Below, piece by piece: positions 1-7,971 of a stretch of 64,000 nt of DNA; within the stretch, counting starts at the first letter, position 1, and each line of letters opens with the position of its first letter. The translations under genes and the position numbers were made by a program. The DNA lies in the NCBI GenBank assembly GCA_041688015.1, contig JBDNIY010000017.1, positions 337,762 through 401,761 of the forward strand, read 5' to 3'. Below the pieces are notes generated by a model. That model saw only the letters and a list, made by a program, of their open reading frames with translations. It had not been told where the DNA came from and ran no database searches. The stretch is from Parvibaculum sp041688015 (lineage in GTDB: Bacteria; Pseudomonadota; Alphaproteobacteria; Parvibaculales; Parvibaculaceae).

Positions 1-39
1 GCAGAACTCAAACTCGATGGCGGCATCTCGGCCATGTGA
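1..39 (+). CDS. C-terminal end of a protein truncated by the window edge (possibly SDR family)
   Basis: Frame 1 reads AELKLDGGISAM and then TGA at 37-39. A D-G-G-x-S/W-A ending is common at the C-terminus of short-chain dehydrogenases, so an SDR is a reasonable guess. Thirteen codons cannot prove it, and the reading could be chance. Confidence 0.4.
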   Translation, partial: AELKLDGGISAM

Positions 40-150
40 GGCGCGGCAGAGCCGTGTTGATGCAGTTTTTTTAACAGTGGACGGTGATAATCGGGAGAGT
101 GTGGCCTTGGTGATCTTGTGCATCGTGGCTACATTCACTCAAACTGGTCC

Positions 151-891
151 ATGAATATGAAGAAGCGCATCCTCATTATCCTCCATCAGGAGCATTCAAA
201 TCCAGGCCGGGTCGGCCAGGCGCTGGTGGCGCGCGGCTTTGAATTAGACATATGCCGCCATGCACTTGGCGATCCGCTGCCGCTATCACTGGATGACCAT
301 GACGGCGCTGTTGTTTTTGGCGGGCCGATGAGCGCCAACGATAATCTTCCTTTCCTCCGTGCAGAGATTAACTGGATTAGCGATGTTGCGCTCACGTCGG
401 GCAAGTCCTTTTTCGGTATTTGTCTCGGCGGGCAGATGCTGGCCAAGGCTTTAGGCGCTAAGGTCTATGGGCGAGGCGATCAGCGTTGCGAGATCGGCTA
501 TGTCCCGATCCGGCCGACACGGGAAGGCGCGGCGTTGTTTCAAAATCCACAATTTGTCTATCAGTGGCATGTCGAGGGGTTCGAGCTACCTGACGGCGCG
601 ACGCTCTTGGCGGAAAGTGATGACTTCCCGGTGCAGGCGATGCGTTATGGCAATAACGCCTATGGCATACAGTTTCATCCTGAACTGACGACGCCGATGA
701 TGAGCAGCTGGCTGGAACGCGCGGCGTATCGGCTTGTGTTGCCGGGCGCGCAGGCGATTGAATTGCATCATCAGGGTCGCGCGGCGCATGATCAATCCTT
801 GAGAGAATGGCTTGGTCACTTTTTGGATCACTGGTTGCCACAAGATCAAATGGCAACTTCACCACATGTTTCTGCCATCTCTGGTCACTAA
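151..891 (+). CDS. Class I glutamine amidotransferase-like protein
   Basis: Cytoplasmic protein of the GuaA/GATase1 fold, which hydrolyses glutamine or works as a stand-alone amidotransferase-like enzyme. The nucleophile elbow GICLGGQ places the Cys at codon 421-423. The QFHPE motif further on supplies the His and Glu of the triad, so the active site looks complete. I start at the ATG at 151, ahead of MNMKKRILIILHQE, which begins the first beta strand; an in-frame ATG at 118 would add only a non-conserved leader. The protein resembles the YfeJ-like or GMP-synthase-like amidotransferases that have no fused synthase domain. The acceptor substrate cannot be inferred. Confidence 0.85.
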   Translation: MNMKKRILIILHQEHSNPGRVGQALVARGFELDICRHALGDPLPLSLDDHDGAVVFGGPMSANDNLPFLRAEINWISDVALTSGKSFFGICLGGQMLAKALGAKVYGRGDQRCEIGYVPIRPTREGAALFQNPQFVYQWHVEGFELPDGATLLAESDDFPVQAMRYGNNAYGIQFHPELTTPMMSSWLERAAYRLVLPGAQAIELHHQGRAAHDQSLREWLGHFLDHWLPQDQMATSPHVSAISGH

Positions 892-934
892 CGAAGGGCG
901 CGGGGGCGCAGTCGTTGGCTTCGGTAAAAGTAAG

Positions 935-2350
935 ATGACGCAGGTATTTACAAGATCGGTCGGACGAGGACGGCGCGAAAGTGTTGCCTTTGTATTTGGC
1001 GTTGCTGTGCTCAGATTTGCCGTGTTTAGGCTTGGAAGTCTGGGGGCGGTGACGCTTGGTCTGTTGATGGGCGCGTCCACATTGGCGGTGGCGGGGTCGG
1101 CATCATCGAGCGGCATGTCCATCGGCCAGACCTTTTCGCTCAGTCCCGGCAATTTGCCAGCGCCTTATTCCGCACCGGCGGTCGGGTTTGTCGGGCCGAC
1201 CAAGGTGCGCCCGGACGGGATCATGCCGCATGTGCCCAAGGGCTTTGATGTCAACGTCTATGCCAGCGGGCTTAACGGGCCGCGTGAGATGGTGGTGGGA
1301 GCTGACGGGACGCTCTATGTCGCAGAAACGCGCGAAGGTAAGGTGCTGGCCTTGCGCGACAGTGACGGCGACGGCCGGGTGGATATGCGGGTGACGCTTG
1401 TGGGCGGGTTCCGCGAACCCTCAGGCCTTGCCCTTCATGGGGCGGCACTTTATGTGGCCGACCGTCGAGCGGTCTGGCGGATCGGGTTTGACGGCGAGAC
1501 GATGAAGGCTTTGCCGCGCGTGCTGGTGACGCGTCCAGGCGCGCTGGGCACGGGCGGCGGCCATATCACGCGCGAGATCGTCTTTGCGCCAGACGGCAAA
1601 CATTTTTATGTGGCGATTGGCAGCCAGACCAATGTCGGGGAGGACCCTCTGCCGCGCGCGACGATCCAACAGTTCCGCATCAACGGCACTGCGCAATCAA
1701 CCTATGCAACGGGGTTGCGCAGTCCGGTGGGCATGGGCTTTTACCCCGGCACCAATGATCTTTATGCCGTGGTCAATGAACGCTTCGGCCTAGGCGCGGG
1801 GTTGGTGCCGGATTATTTCACGCGTGTTGTGCGCAATGGTTTTTATGGCTTTCCCTATGCGTATCTGGGGCCGCATCCAGATCCTCAATTTGGGGAATTG
1901 CGACCAGATCTGGTTAAAATAGCTCGCGTTCCAGACGTCCTGTTTGCGCCCCATTCAGGGCCCTTTGGGCTGCTTTTCGTGCAGGGCGAGGGCTTGCCCC
2001 CGGCCTGGAATGGCGACGCGCTGGTGGCGCTGCATGGCACGCAGGCAGATGGCGGCACGGCAGGCTTCGCCATTGTGCGGGTCGGCTTCCATCAAGGACG
2101 CCCCATCGGTGACTATCAGACGGTGATGACGGGCTTTGGACGCGGAAAAAGCCAGACCGGCGGCGTCTGGGGGCGGCCTGTATGGTTGGCGCGCACTAAA
2201 GATGGGGCGTTGCTGGTGAGCGATGACGTGGCCAACGTAATTTGGCGGGTGACGTGGCATGGGAACCATGTCGCCTCGTCGAGCGGCGCTAACGCCAAAG
2301 TGCCAAGCGAGACCGCGGCTATCGTGCCGGCTTCGTCGGTAAGTCCTTGA
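935..2350 (+). CDS. PQQ-dependent sugar/sorbosone dehydrogenase-like beta-propeller protein
   Basis: Predicted exported six-bladed propeller of the L-sorbosone dehydrogenase / YliI (soluble glucose dehydrogenase-like) family. It begins with basic residues and a long hydrophobic stretch ending near AVAGSASS, consistent with a signal peptide. Propeller motifs include GPREMVVGADGTLYVAE, GLALHGAALYVAD and GLRSPVGMGFYPG. The frame is open from 812, inside the preceding gene. I choose the ATG at 935 because it gives a normal leader, but the ribosome site is weak and an ATG at 866 is possible. The usual role is periplasmic oxidation of sugars or aldehydes using PQQ. The substrate is unknown, and no PQQ synthesis gene is in the window. 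Confidence 0.8.
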   Translation: MTQVFTRSVGRGRRESVAFVFGVAVLRFAVFRLGSLGAVTLGLLMGASTLAVAGSASSSGMSIGQTFSLSPGNLPAPYSAPAVGFVGPTKVRPDGIMPHVPKGFDVNVYASGLNGPREMVVGADGTLYVAETREGKVLALRDSDGDGRVDMRVTLVGGFREPSGLALHGAALYVADRRAVWRIGFDGETMKALPRVLVTRPGALGTGGGHITREIVFAPDGKHFYVAIGSQTNVGEDPLPRATIQQFRINGTAQSTYATGLRSPVGMGFYPGTNDLYAVVNERFGLGAGLVPDYFTRVVRNGFYGFPYAYLGPHPDPQFGELRPDLVKIARVPDVLFAPHSGPFGLLFVQGEGLPPAWNGDALVALHGTQADGGTAGFAIVRVGFHQGRPIGDYQTVMTGFGRGKSQTGGVWGRPVWLARTKDGALLVSDDVANVIWRVTWHGNHVASSSGANAKVPSETAAIVPASSVSP

Positions 2351-2373
2351 TTCATAATATATTTTTTAAGTTT

Positions 2374-2470
2374 ACCACTCCGGGAATGGTGGAGCCGAGC
2401 GGGATCGAACCGCTGACCTCCTCATTGCGAACGAGGCGCTCTCCCAACTGAGCTACGGCCCCGGAGTGGT
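2374..2470. repeat. 11-bp perfect inverted repeat flanking the tRNA-Ala gene
   Basis: ACCACTCCGGG at 2374-2384 and its exact complement CCCGGAGTGGT at 2460-2470 bracket the tRNA. In the precursor transcript the leader and trailer could pair and lengthen the acceptor stem. The right arm overlaps the first three tRNA bases (2460-2462), so it would compete with the mature acceptor stem. Confidence 0.7.
2387..2462 (-). tRNA. tRNA-Ala (anticodon CGC)
   Basis: The minus strand folds as a full cloverleaf. The acceptor GGGGCCG pairs with CGGCTCC through one G-U. The D arm is GCTC...GAGC. The anticodon stem CCTCG/TGAGG carries loop TTCGCAA, which gives anticodon CGC and reads GCG Ala codons. The T arm is CAGCGGTTCGATCCCGCTG-like. 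Discriminator A and the CCA tail are encoded (2387-2390). The gene is 76 nt with no intron. Confidence 0.96.
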
Positions 2471-2672
2471 TCGGTTCTTTAAGCGGGGACGCGCTTTGTG
2501 TCAAGTGAGGGACGCATAGAACGTCGTGATTCTACTTTGTCAGCGACGGGTTTAGGGGCGGGGTAAAAAGCCGTGCTTGAACCGGCGCGCGTGGAGCTTT
2601 ACATCTTGGCTCTAACGGAGCGTCCCGCTTCTTTTCAAGACCGACCGAGGTCGGCTCGCAGCGCAGGGGCCT

Positions 2673-2969
2673 ATGCAATCCCTTCTTATCCTGATTACAC
2701 AAGTCATCCAGATCTACACATGGGTCATCATCATTGGTGCCGTGCTGAGCTGGCTGATCGCCTTTAATGTCATCAACACCCAAAATCGTTTCGTCTATAC
2801 GGTGGTGGATATCATTTACCGCCTGACGGAACCGGTGCTGGCACCGCTGCGGCGCATTTTGCCCGACCTTGGCGGGATCGATATTTCGCCAGTCGTGCTG
2901 CTGCTGCTTCTCTATTTTGCGCAGAACCTGATGTGGGAAGTCTATCGATCTGCTGTCGTGGGGATGTAA
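2673..2969 (+). CDS. yggT: YggT family membrane protein
   Basis: A 98-residue inner-membrane protein with two hydrophobic segments (about residues 3-30 and 65-90). The central signature RLTEPVLAPLRRILPDLGGID is typical of YggT. These proteins are linked to cell-shape and osmotic phenotypes, and the yggT-yggU pairing is common. Here the DUF167 gene follows 15 bp downstream, as expected for a two-gene unit. The start ATG lies a few bases after a GGGG stretch. The exact molecular role is not established for the family. Confidence 0.9.
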   Translation: MQSLLILITQVIQIYTWVIIIGAVLSWLIAFNVINTQNRFVYTVVDIIYRLTEPVLAPLRRILPDLGGIDISPVVLLLLLYFAQNLMWEVYRSAVVGM

Positions 2970-2984
2970 GCCGTCGCCTCTGTC

Positions 2985-3293
2985 TTGCGCAAAACAGCAA
3001 CCGGCGTAGCCGTCAGACTGAAGGTGACGCCGAAATCTGCCTCGGCGCGTCTTGGCGAGGTGGGGGTGGATGCAAGCGGCGCAGAGTTCTTGCGGGTTCA
3101 TGTTTGCGAGGTGCCCGACAAGGGCAAGGCCAATGTGGCGGTCGTCAAGCTCTTGGCCAAGGTCTGGGGCCTGCCGAAATCAGCAATCGAGGTCGTATCG
3201 GGTGCGAGCAGCCGCAACAAGGTGATCGCCATTACCGGCGAGCCGGATGCCTTGATGACAAGGCTTGAGGCCCTTCTGAGTGAGGGCGAATAG
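2985..3293 (+). CDS. yggU: DUF167 (YggU) family protein
   Basis: Small cytoplasmic alpha/beta protein of 102 residues. It contains the DUF167 core: VRLKVTPKSASARL near the start, then GKANVAVVKLLAK and VVSGASSRNKVIAI. Translation appears to start at a TTG (2985-2987), because the domain begins immediately and no ATG is available upstream in frame. It follows yggT directly and precedes folD, and the three probably share a transcript. No biochemical activity is established for the family. Confidence 0.88.
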   Translation: MRKTATGVAVRLKVTPKSASARLGEVGVDASGAEFLRVHVCEVPDKGKANVAVVKLLAKVWGLPKSAIEVVSGASSRNKVIAITGEPDALMTRLEALLSEGE

Positions 3294-3300
3294 GGACGGC

Positions 3301-4203
3301 ATGGCGGACGCTCGCATTATTGACGGTAAGGTTCTTGCCTCGGCATTGAAGGCCGAGGTGAAGAAGGCAGTGGCTGAACTCAAGGCCCGGCACGGGCTGA
3401 CACCGGGGCTTGGTGTGGTGCTGGTCGGCAATGATCCAGCCAGTGAAGTTTATGTGCGCAACAAGCATCGCGCGACGATTGAAGCGGGGATGAACTCGTT
3501 TGAGTACAAGATGCTCGCGAGTTCGACCGAGGCGGAAGTATTGGCAAAGGTCGCCGAGCTGAACGCCAATCCCGCCATACACGGCTTTTTGGTGCAGTTT
3601 CCCGTGCCCGATCAGGTTTCACAGCAGGCGGTGATCGACGCGATTGATCCCATCAAAGATGCCGACGGTTTGCATCCGCTGAATGCGGGGCGTCTTGTGA
3701 GTGGGTTGCCTGCCATGGTGCCTGCGACGCCTGAAGGCTGCCTGATCATGGCCAAGCACGCCGCAGGCGGCGATCTGTCGGGTCTGCATGCGGTGATCAT
3801 TGGGCGCTCAAATCTCGTTGGTAAGCCGGTGGCGCAATTGCTGCTGAAGGAAAATTGCACGGTGACGATTGCGCATAGTCGCTCGCGCGATTTACCCGCG
3901 ATTGCGCGGACCGCCGATATTTTGGTGGCCGCTGTGGGGCGCGCGCAGATGGTCAAGGGCGATTGGGTCAAGCCCGGCGCCATTGTCATTGATGTCGGGA
4001 TCAACCGGATACCTGCCCCCGAAAAGGGCGAAGGCAAGACGCGGCTGGTGGGCGATGTAGATTTTGCCGAGGCCGCAAAAGTGGCGGGGGCCATTACGCC
4101 TGTGCCCGGCGGCGTTGGGCTGATGACAGTGGCCTGTCTTATGCGCAATGCTGTGATAGCCGCCTGTCGCCAACATGGTGTGCCGGTGCCTGAAAACATC
4201 TGA
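3301..4203 (+). CDS. folD: Bifunctional methylenetetrahydrofolate dehydrogenase / methenyltetrahydrofolate cyclohydrolase
   Basis: Cytoplasmic one-carbon enzyme interconverting 5,10-methylene-, 5,10-methenyl- and 10-formyl-THF with NADP. At 300 residues it has normal family length. The catalytic Lys is at residue 55 in YVRNKHRAT. FLVQFPVP and KDADGLHP form the folate site, GRSNLVGKPVAQLL the nucleotide-binding loop, and ITPVPGGVGLMT the C-terminal signature. I take the ATG at 3301 rather than the in-frame ATG at 3280, since MADARIIDG is the usual beginning and GGGACGG precedes it. The gene starts 7 bp after the DUF167 gene. Confidence 0.97.
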   Translation: MADARIIDGKVLASALKAEVKKAVAELKARHGLTPGLGVVLVGNDPASEVYVRNKHRATIEAGMNSFEYKMLASSTEAEVLAKVAELNANPAIHGFLVQFPVPDQVSQQAVIDAIDPIKDADGLHPLNAGRLVSGLPAMVPATPEGCLIMAKHAAGGDLSGLHAVIIGRSNLVGKPVAQLLLKENCTVTIAHSRSRDLPAIARTADILVAAVGRAQMVKGDWVKPGAIVIDVGINRIPAPEKGEGKTRLVGDVDFAEAAKVAGAITPVPGGVGLMTVACLMRNAVIAACRQHGVPVPENI

Positions 4204-4212
4204 GGTAATGCC

Positions 4213-5217
4213 ATGGAGATGCGCAAGCTCGGTTCACTCTGGCCTGTCAGCGCTCTGACACTGGGCGGCGGGGGCCTGGGTCAGATCTGGGGCCCGACGA
4301 CAACGGACGAGGCCATCGCCACAGTGAGGCTGGCGGTCGATCGTGGAATCAATCTGCTCGACCTGGCACCGCTCTATGGTGAAGCTGAGCGCGTGGTGGG
4401 CGCGGCCTTTGATGGCCAATGGCCATCGCATATGCGCGTCACGACCAAATGCATGATGGGCGCAAAACATTTTGGCGATATTGCAGGGCGGCTTGAAAAA
4501 TCGATCCGTCTCAGTCTTGCCACGCTTCAGCGTGAACAGGCCGATGTCTATATCCTGCATGCCAATATTCACCCCGACGACTACGTTTATGAAGGCGATC
4601 CCACCTATCCCAATACTGGTGGGGTCACATGGTCGCGCTTTGTCGATGAGGTCGTGCCAACTTTTGAAAAGCTGAAAGCGCAAGGGCGGATCGGTGCTTG
4701 GGGTATCACGGGCATAGGCTTGCCGCACACGATCATGGATGCGTTGCGCGATGCTGCCAAGCCTGCGGTCGTCCAAGCGATTGCCAATCTGATGGATAGC
4801 GCGGGTGCCCTCAAACGCTATGAAGAGCCTGCCGAACCGCGCAACATCATTCGCACAGCCAAGAACAACGATGTCGGCGTGATGGGGATTAGGGCCGTGC
4901 AGGCGGGCGCTTTGACGGTGGTGATTGATCGGCCGATGGCAGTGGATGATCCTGACATGCTGGACTATGTGAAGGCCGCTCCGTTCCGCGCGCTGGCCGC
5001 TGATATCGGCGAGGACCCGGCGGAACTGGCGCATGCCTATGCGCTGGCGATGGAGGGCGTTGATACGCTGGTGCTGGGCATCAAGAACTGCGATGAGCTT
5101 GAAGCGGCCTTGAAGATTGAAGCGCGTGGCCCGCTAGACGCTGAGATTATTGCGCGCATCGAAGCACTTGGGCTTCGCCGTCAAGTGCCGCGCATTCCGC
5201 TTGATGCGCCAATATGA
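4213..5217 (+). CDS. Aldo/keto reductase
   Basis: NAD(P)H-dependent TIM-barrel oxidoreductase of 334 residues. The catalytic tetrad is visible: Asp and Tyr in LDLAPLYGEAE, Lys in TTKCMMG, and His in VYILHANI. The sequence resembles the L-fucose/D-threo-aldose dehydrogenase-like branch of AKRs more than the Tas branch. The substrate cannot be assigned. It starts 10 bp after folD, and its stop overlaps the next start (ATGA at 5214), so it is probably translationally coupled to the beta-lactamase-fold membrane protein. Confidence 0.87.
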   Translation: MEMRKLGSLWPVSALTLGGGGLGQIWGPTTTDEAIATVRLAVDRGINLLDLAPLYGEAERVVGAAFDGQWPSHMRVTTKCMMGAKHFGDIAGRLEKSIRLSLATLQREQADVYILHANIHPDDYVYEGDPTYPNTGGVTWSRFVDEVVPTFEKLKAQGRIGAWGITGIGLPHTIMDALRDAAKPAVVQAIANLMDSAGALKRYEEPAEPRNIIRTAKNNDVGVMGIRAVQAGALTVVIDRPMAVDDPDMLDYVKAAPFRALAADIGEDPAELAHAYALAMEGVDTLVLGIKNCDELEAALKIEARGPLDAEIIARIEALGLRRQVPRIPLDAPI

Positions 5218-6734
5218 GGGTCGGCCTGGATCGCGTGCGATCGTTGACAACCCGGCTTGTTATTTTGACAGGACTTGTATTGACGGGGATCGTGCTGACG
5301 GGGCTTGTGATGTCACAGGTGGCGCGGGCAGACGACCCGCGCGCGGCAGGCGGTATGCTCGACTGGTCGCATGGCGACATGGTGCGTGCGCTTGGTATTT
5401 TCGTGCCTGATCGGATGAAGACATTAGACGTGCCAGGCGTGGCGCTGGCGGTCGTGTCTGATGGCAAGATCGTCTATGCAGGCACCTTCGGCAAAGCCGA
5501 TAGGGACGCAAAAATCCCGGTGACGCCCTCCACGCTTTTTGATGCGGGCGAGCTTGGCGAGACGGTCGCGGCCTATGGTGCGATCACCATGGTGGATGAC
5601 AAACTTCTCTTTCTGGATGCCCCGCTGTCGCGCGATCTCACAAAACCTTGGCTGAGCCATGCCGCTGACGACACGAAGATCACCTTGCGTGAGGTGCTGA
5701 CGCATCGTTCTGGTCTTGGCGACAATGTCGCTCATCCTTCGCATACGACAGGCTTTGCGACCGGCACACGCTTTGCTCATTCTGGTGTCGGCTTTCTCTA
5801 TCTGCAATATGTGATGGAAAGCCTTAGCGGTCACTCGTTTGATGACGTGATGCGCGCGCGCGTCTTCAAACCCATTGGCATGGAGGCGTCGGGCTATGTC
5901 CCTACGCCAGCAGAGCGTGGACAGATCGCGCAAGGCTATGTGCCGCTGAGCTTCGTGTTGACGATTTTCTATCTGCCCTTTGTCATTTCCTTTGTCATCA
6001 TTCTGGTAGCGGTCTGGGCGATCTCATGGTTCATGTTGCAGCGTCGCATTGATCTGGTGGATTTTGCCTGGCCAAGTTTGGGCGCGACGATTTTTTCTAT
6101 GACAATTGTGTGGTGGGGCCTTGGGCTCACGCTGGCTGTCTTCGTCATCGGGGTGGCTGTCATTTGTGCGCTTGTTATCACCATGCTAGGCGGTTTTGCT
6201 TATTACCTTCTCTATATTGTTGGCGTCGCGCGTGCGCGTGACGGGATCATCTCGCGTGGCGGCGGCGGCAGAGAAAGCATGATTGTCTTGCTGGCGGTCG
6301 CGATCGCGTTTGGCGGATTTTTTCCCGCGCTCAACTGGTCTATTCCGGTTAAACGCTTAAACGTATTGCAAGGTGCGTCGATGGCCAATGTGGCGTCGTC
6401 CTTTCACACAACCGCGCCGGATATGGCTCGGTTTATGATTGATGTGATGGAAGCCGATAGATTTAGCGATGCATTGAACAGCCGTATGCTGAACGAACGT
6501 GTCGAAGTAAGCGGTCCTTTTTATTGGTCGTTGATTTCTGGTGTGCGGGTCGATGGCAGAAAGGAAACCTTCTGGACGCGCGGGTCGGTGATGGGCTTTG
6601 AAAGCCTGATGGTGATGGACCCTGTGCGGCGTGTCGGTGTTGTCGTTTTGACCAATAGTCGCTCAGGTGGCGAACTTGCGCAGGACATTGTGCGCAATGT
6701 GCTTGGCATGGAAGCCGTTTGGTCGCTGCCGTAA
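5214..6734 (+). CDS. Beta-lactamase-fold membrane protein lacking the catalytic motifs (probable pseudoenzyme)
   Basis: A 506-residue protein with an N-terminal signal or anchor (about 12-38) followed by the class C beta-lactamase / serine hydrolase fold. Landmarks are VPGVALAVVSDGKIVYAG, LTHRSGLGD and TAPDMARFMIDVM. The SxxK position reads G-E-L-G-E-T, so Ser is Glu113 and Lys is Glu116. The YxN position is F187-A-H189, and the C-terminal HxG position is T455-R-G457. Between about residues 245 and 375 the fold is interrupted by four or so hydrophobic segments. Hydrolytic activity is therefore unlikely; a binding, sensing or scaffolding role is inference. It overlaps the upstream reductase by 4 bp. 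Confidence 0.8.
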   Translation: MRVGLDRVRSLTTRLVILTGLVLTGIVLTGLVMSQVARADDPRAAGGMLDWSHGDMVRALGIFVPDRMKTLDVPGVALAVVSDGKIVYAGTFGKADRDAKIPVTPSTLFDAGELGETVAAYGAITMVDDKLLFLDAPLSRDLTKPWLSHAADDTKITLREVLTHRSGLGDNVAHPSHTTGFATGTRFAHSGVGFLYLQYVMESLSGHSFDDVMRARVFKPIGMEASGYVPTPAERGQIAQGYVPLSFVLTIFYLPFVISFVIILVAVWAISWFMLQRRIDLVDFAWPSLGATIFSMTIVWWGLGLTLAVFVIGVAVICALVITMLGGFAYYLLYIVGVARARDGIISRGGGGRESMIVLLAVAIAFGGFFPALNWSIPVKRLNVLQGASMANVASSFHTTAPDMARFMIDVMEADRFSDALNSRMLNERVEVSGPFYWSLISGVRVDGRKETFWTRGSVMGFESLMVMDPVRRVGVVVLTNSRSGGELAQDIVRNVLGMEAVWSLP

Positions 6735-6753
6735 CGTCGGAGGGATGAGGCAG

Positions 6754-7425
6754 ATGGAAGCGTTCAAAACCATTCGCGCGCGTGCTGTGAAGCGACAGGG
6801 CAGTGAGGCGGCGCTCAAAGAGCGATTGATGAAACCCAAATCATCTGCTGCACTTAAGAAAATTTCGGATGACCGATGGCTCGCCGCTATGACCAAGGCG
6901 GTTTTTAAGGCGGGGTTCTCGTGGAAGGTTATTGACAGCAAGTGGTCGGGTTTTGAGGAGGCCTTTGAAAGATTTGATCCGCACCGCGTCGCGTTCTTTT
7001 CGGGCGATGATCTGGGCCGGTTGGTGTCGGACACGCGCATCGTGCGCAATGGTGCAAAGATCAAGGCGGCGGTTGAGAATGCACGGTTTGTTACCGAGCT
7101 GATCAAGGAACATGGGTCGGCAGGCGCTTTTTTTGCTGCATCGAAACCAGAAAACTATGTGGACCTGCTGGCAACGCTGAAAAAACGTGCCAGCCGTATG
7201 TCTGGCATTACGGCGCAATACTTTCTACGCTTTCAGGGTGTCGATAGCTGGATCATGTCGCCGTCGGTCGTTGCTGCACTGGTCAAGGCGGGTATCGTCG
7301 ATAAAGCCCCGACCTCACAGAAAGCGCTGCGGGCGACGCAAGATGCATTCAATACATGGCAAAAAGAATGCGGCTGCTCGTTGACCGAGATCAGCCGCAT
7401 TCTTGCGATGTCAATAGATGGGTGA
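6754..7425 (+). CDS. Divergent DNA-3-methyladenine glycosylase I (TAG)-like protein
   Basis: A 223-residue protein whose core follows E. coli TAG: KAGFSWKVIDSKW (TAG: QAGLSWITVLKKR), FERFDPHRVA, LVSDTRIVRNGAKIKA and VENARF. It is not a canonical TAG. The N-terminal Cys and YHDxEWG segment are absent, as is the C-terminal His/Cys zinc pair, and the residue aligned with catalytic Glu38 is Ala. I choose the ATG at 6754 because the GGAGGG at 6739-6744 is 9 nt away; the ATG at 6745 would abut it. A role in alkylation repair is possible but unsupported by the missing residues. Confidence 0.7.
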   Translation: MEAFKTIRARAVKRQGSEAALKERLMKPKSSAALKKISDDRWLAAMTKAVFKAGFSWKVIDSKWSGFEEAFERFDPHRVAFFSGDDLGRLVSDTRIVRNGAKIKAAVENARFVTELIKEHGSAGAFFAASKPENYVDLLATLKKRASRMSGITAQYFLRFQGVDSWIMSPSVVAALVKAGIVDKAPTSQKALRATQDAFNTWQKECGCSLTEISRILAMSIDG

Positions 7426-7434
7426 AGCTAAGGG

Positions 7435-7971
7435 TTAGCCTTCAGCTTTTTTGGCCGCTTCAATCGCATCCATGATGATCTGGCGTGCTTCGGCGGCGTC
7501 GCCCCAGCGTTCGATCTTCACCCATTTGTCTTTTTCGAGATCCTTATAGTGCTCGAAAAAATGCGCAACGCGCTGGATATAGACCTCCGGCAGATCGGTG
7601 TAGTTTAACGTGTTCTTGTAATAAGGATTGAGCTTCTCGACCGGGACGGCGATAATTTTTTCGTCCTGTCCGGCCTCATCATGCATGATGAGAACGCCGA
7701 TGGGCCGCGCTCGCACAACTGCACCCGGCACAACGGGGATGCGGCTGACGACGAGGACGTCCACCGGATCGCCGTCGTCAGATAGCGTGTGCGGGATGAA
7801 GCCGTAATTGGCTGGATACTGCATGGCCGTGTGAATGAAACGGTCCACGAACATGGCACCTGAGGCCTTGTCCATTTCGTATTTTACGGGGTGGCCGCCA
7901 TGCGGCACCTCGACGATGACATTCACATCTTCGGGCGGGTTCACGCCGATCGGGATGGCTTCAATACGCAT
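7435..7971 (-). CDS. ppa: Inorganic pyrophosphatase (family I)
   Basis: Soluble Mg-dependent enzyme hydrolysing pyrophosphate to phosphate and so pulling biosynthetic reactions forward. It has 178 residues, the normal bacterial length. The metal-binding signature DDGDPVDVLV is intact, with FIPHTLSDD ahead of it and NPYYKNTLNYTDLP behind. It follows argG with a TGATG stop/start overlap at 7971. This makes functional sense, since argininosuccinate synthase releases pyrophosphate. It converges on the TAG-like gene with only 9 bp between stops and no visible terminator. Confidence 0.97.
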   Translation of the reverse strand: MRIEAIPIGVNPPEDVNVIVEVPHGGHPVKYEMDKASGAMFVDRFIHTAMQYPANYGFIPHTLSDDGDPVDVLVVSRIPVVPGAVVRARPIGVLIMHDEAGQDEKIIAVPVEKLNPYYKNTLNYTDLPEVYIQRVAHFFEHYKDLEKDKWVKIERWGDAAEARQIIMDAIEAAKKAEG

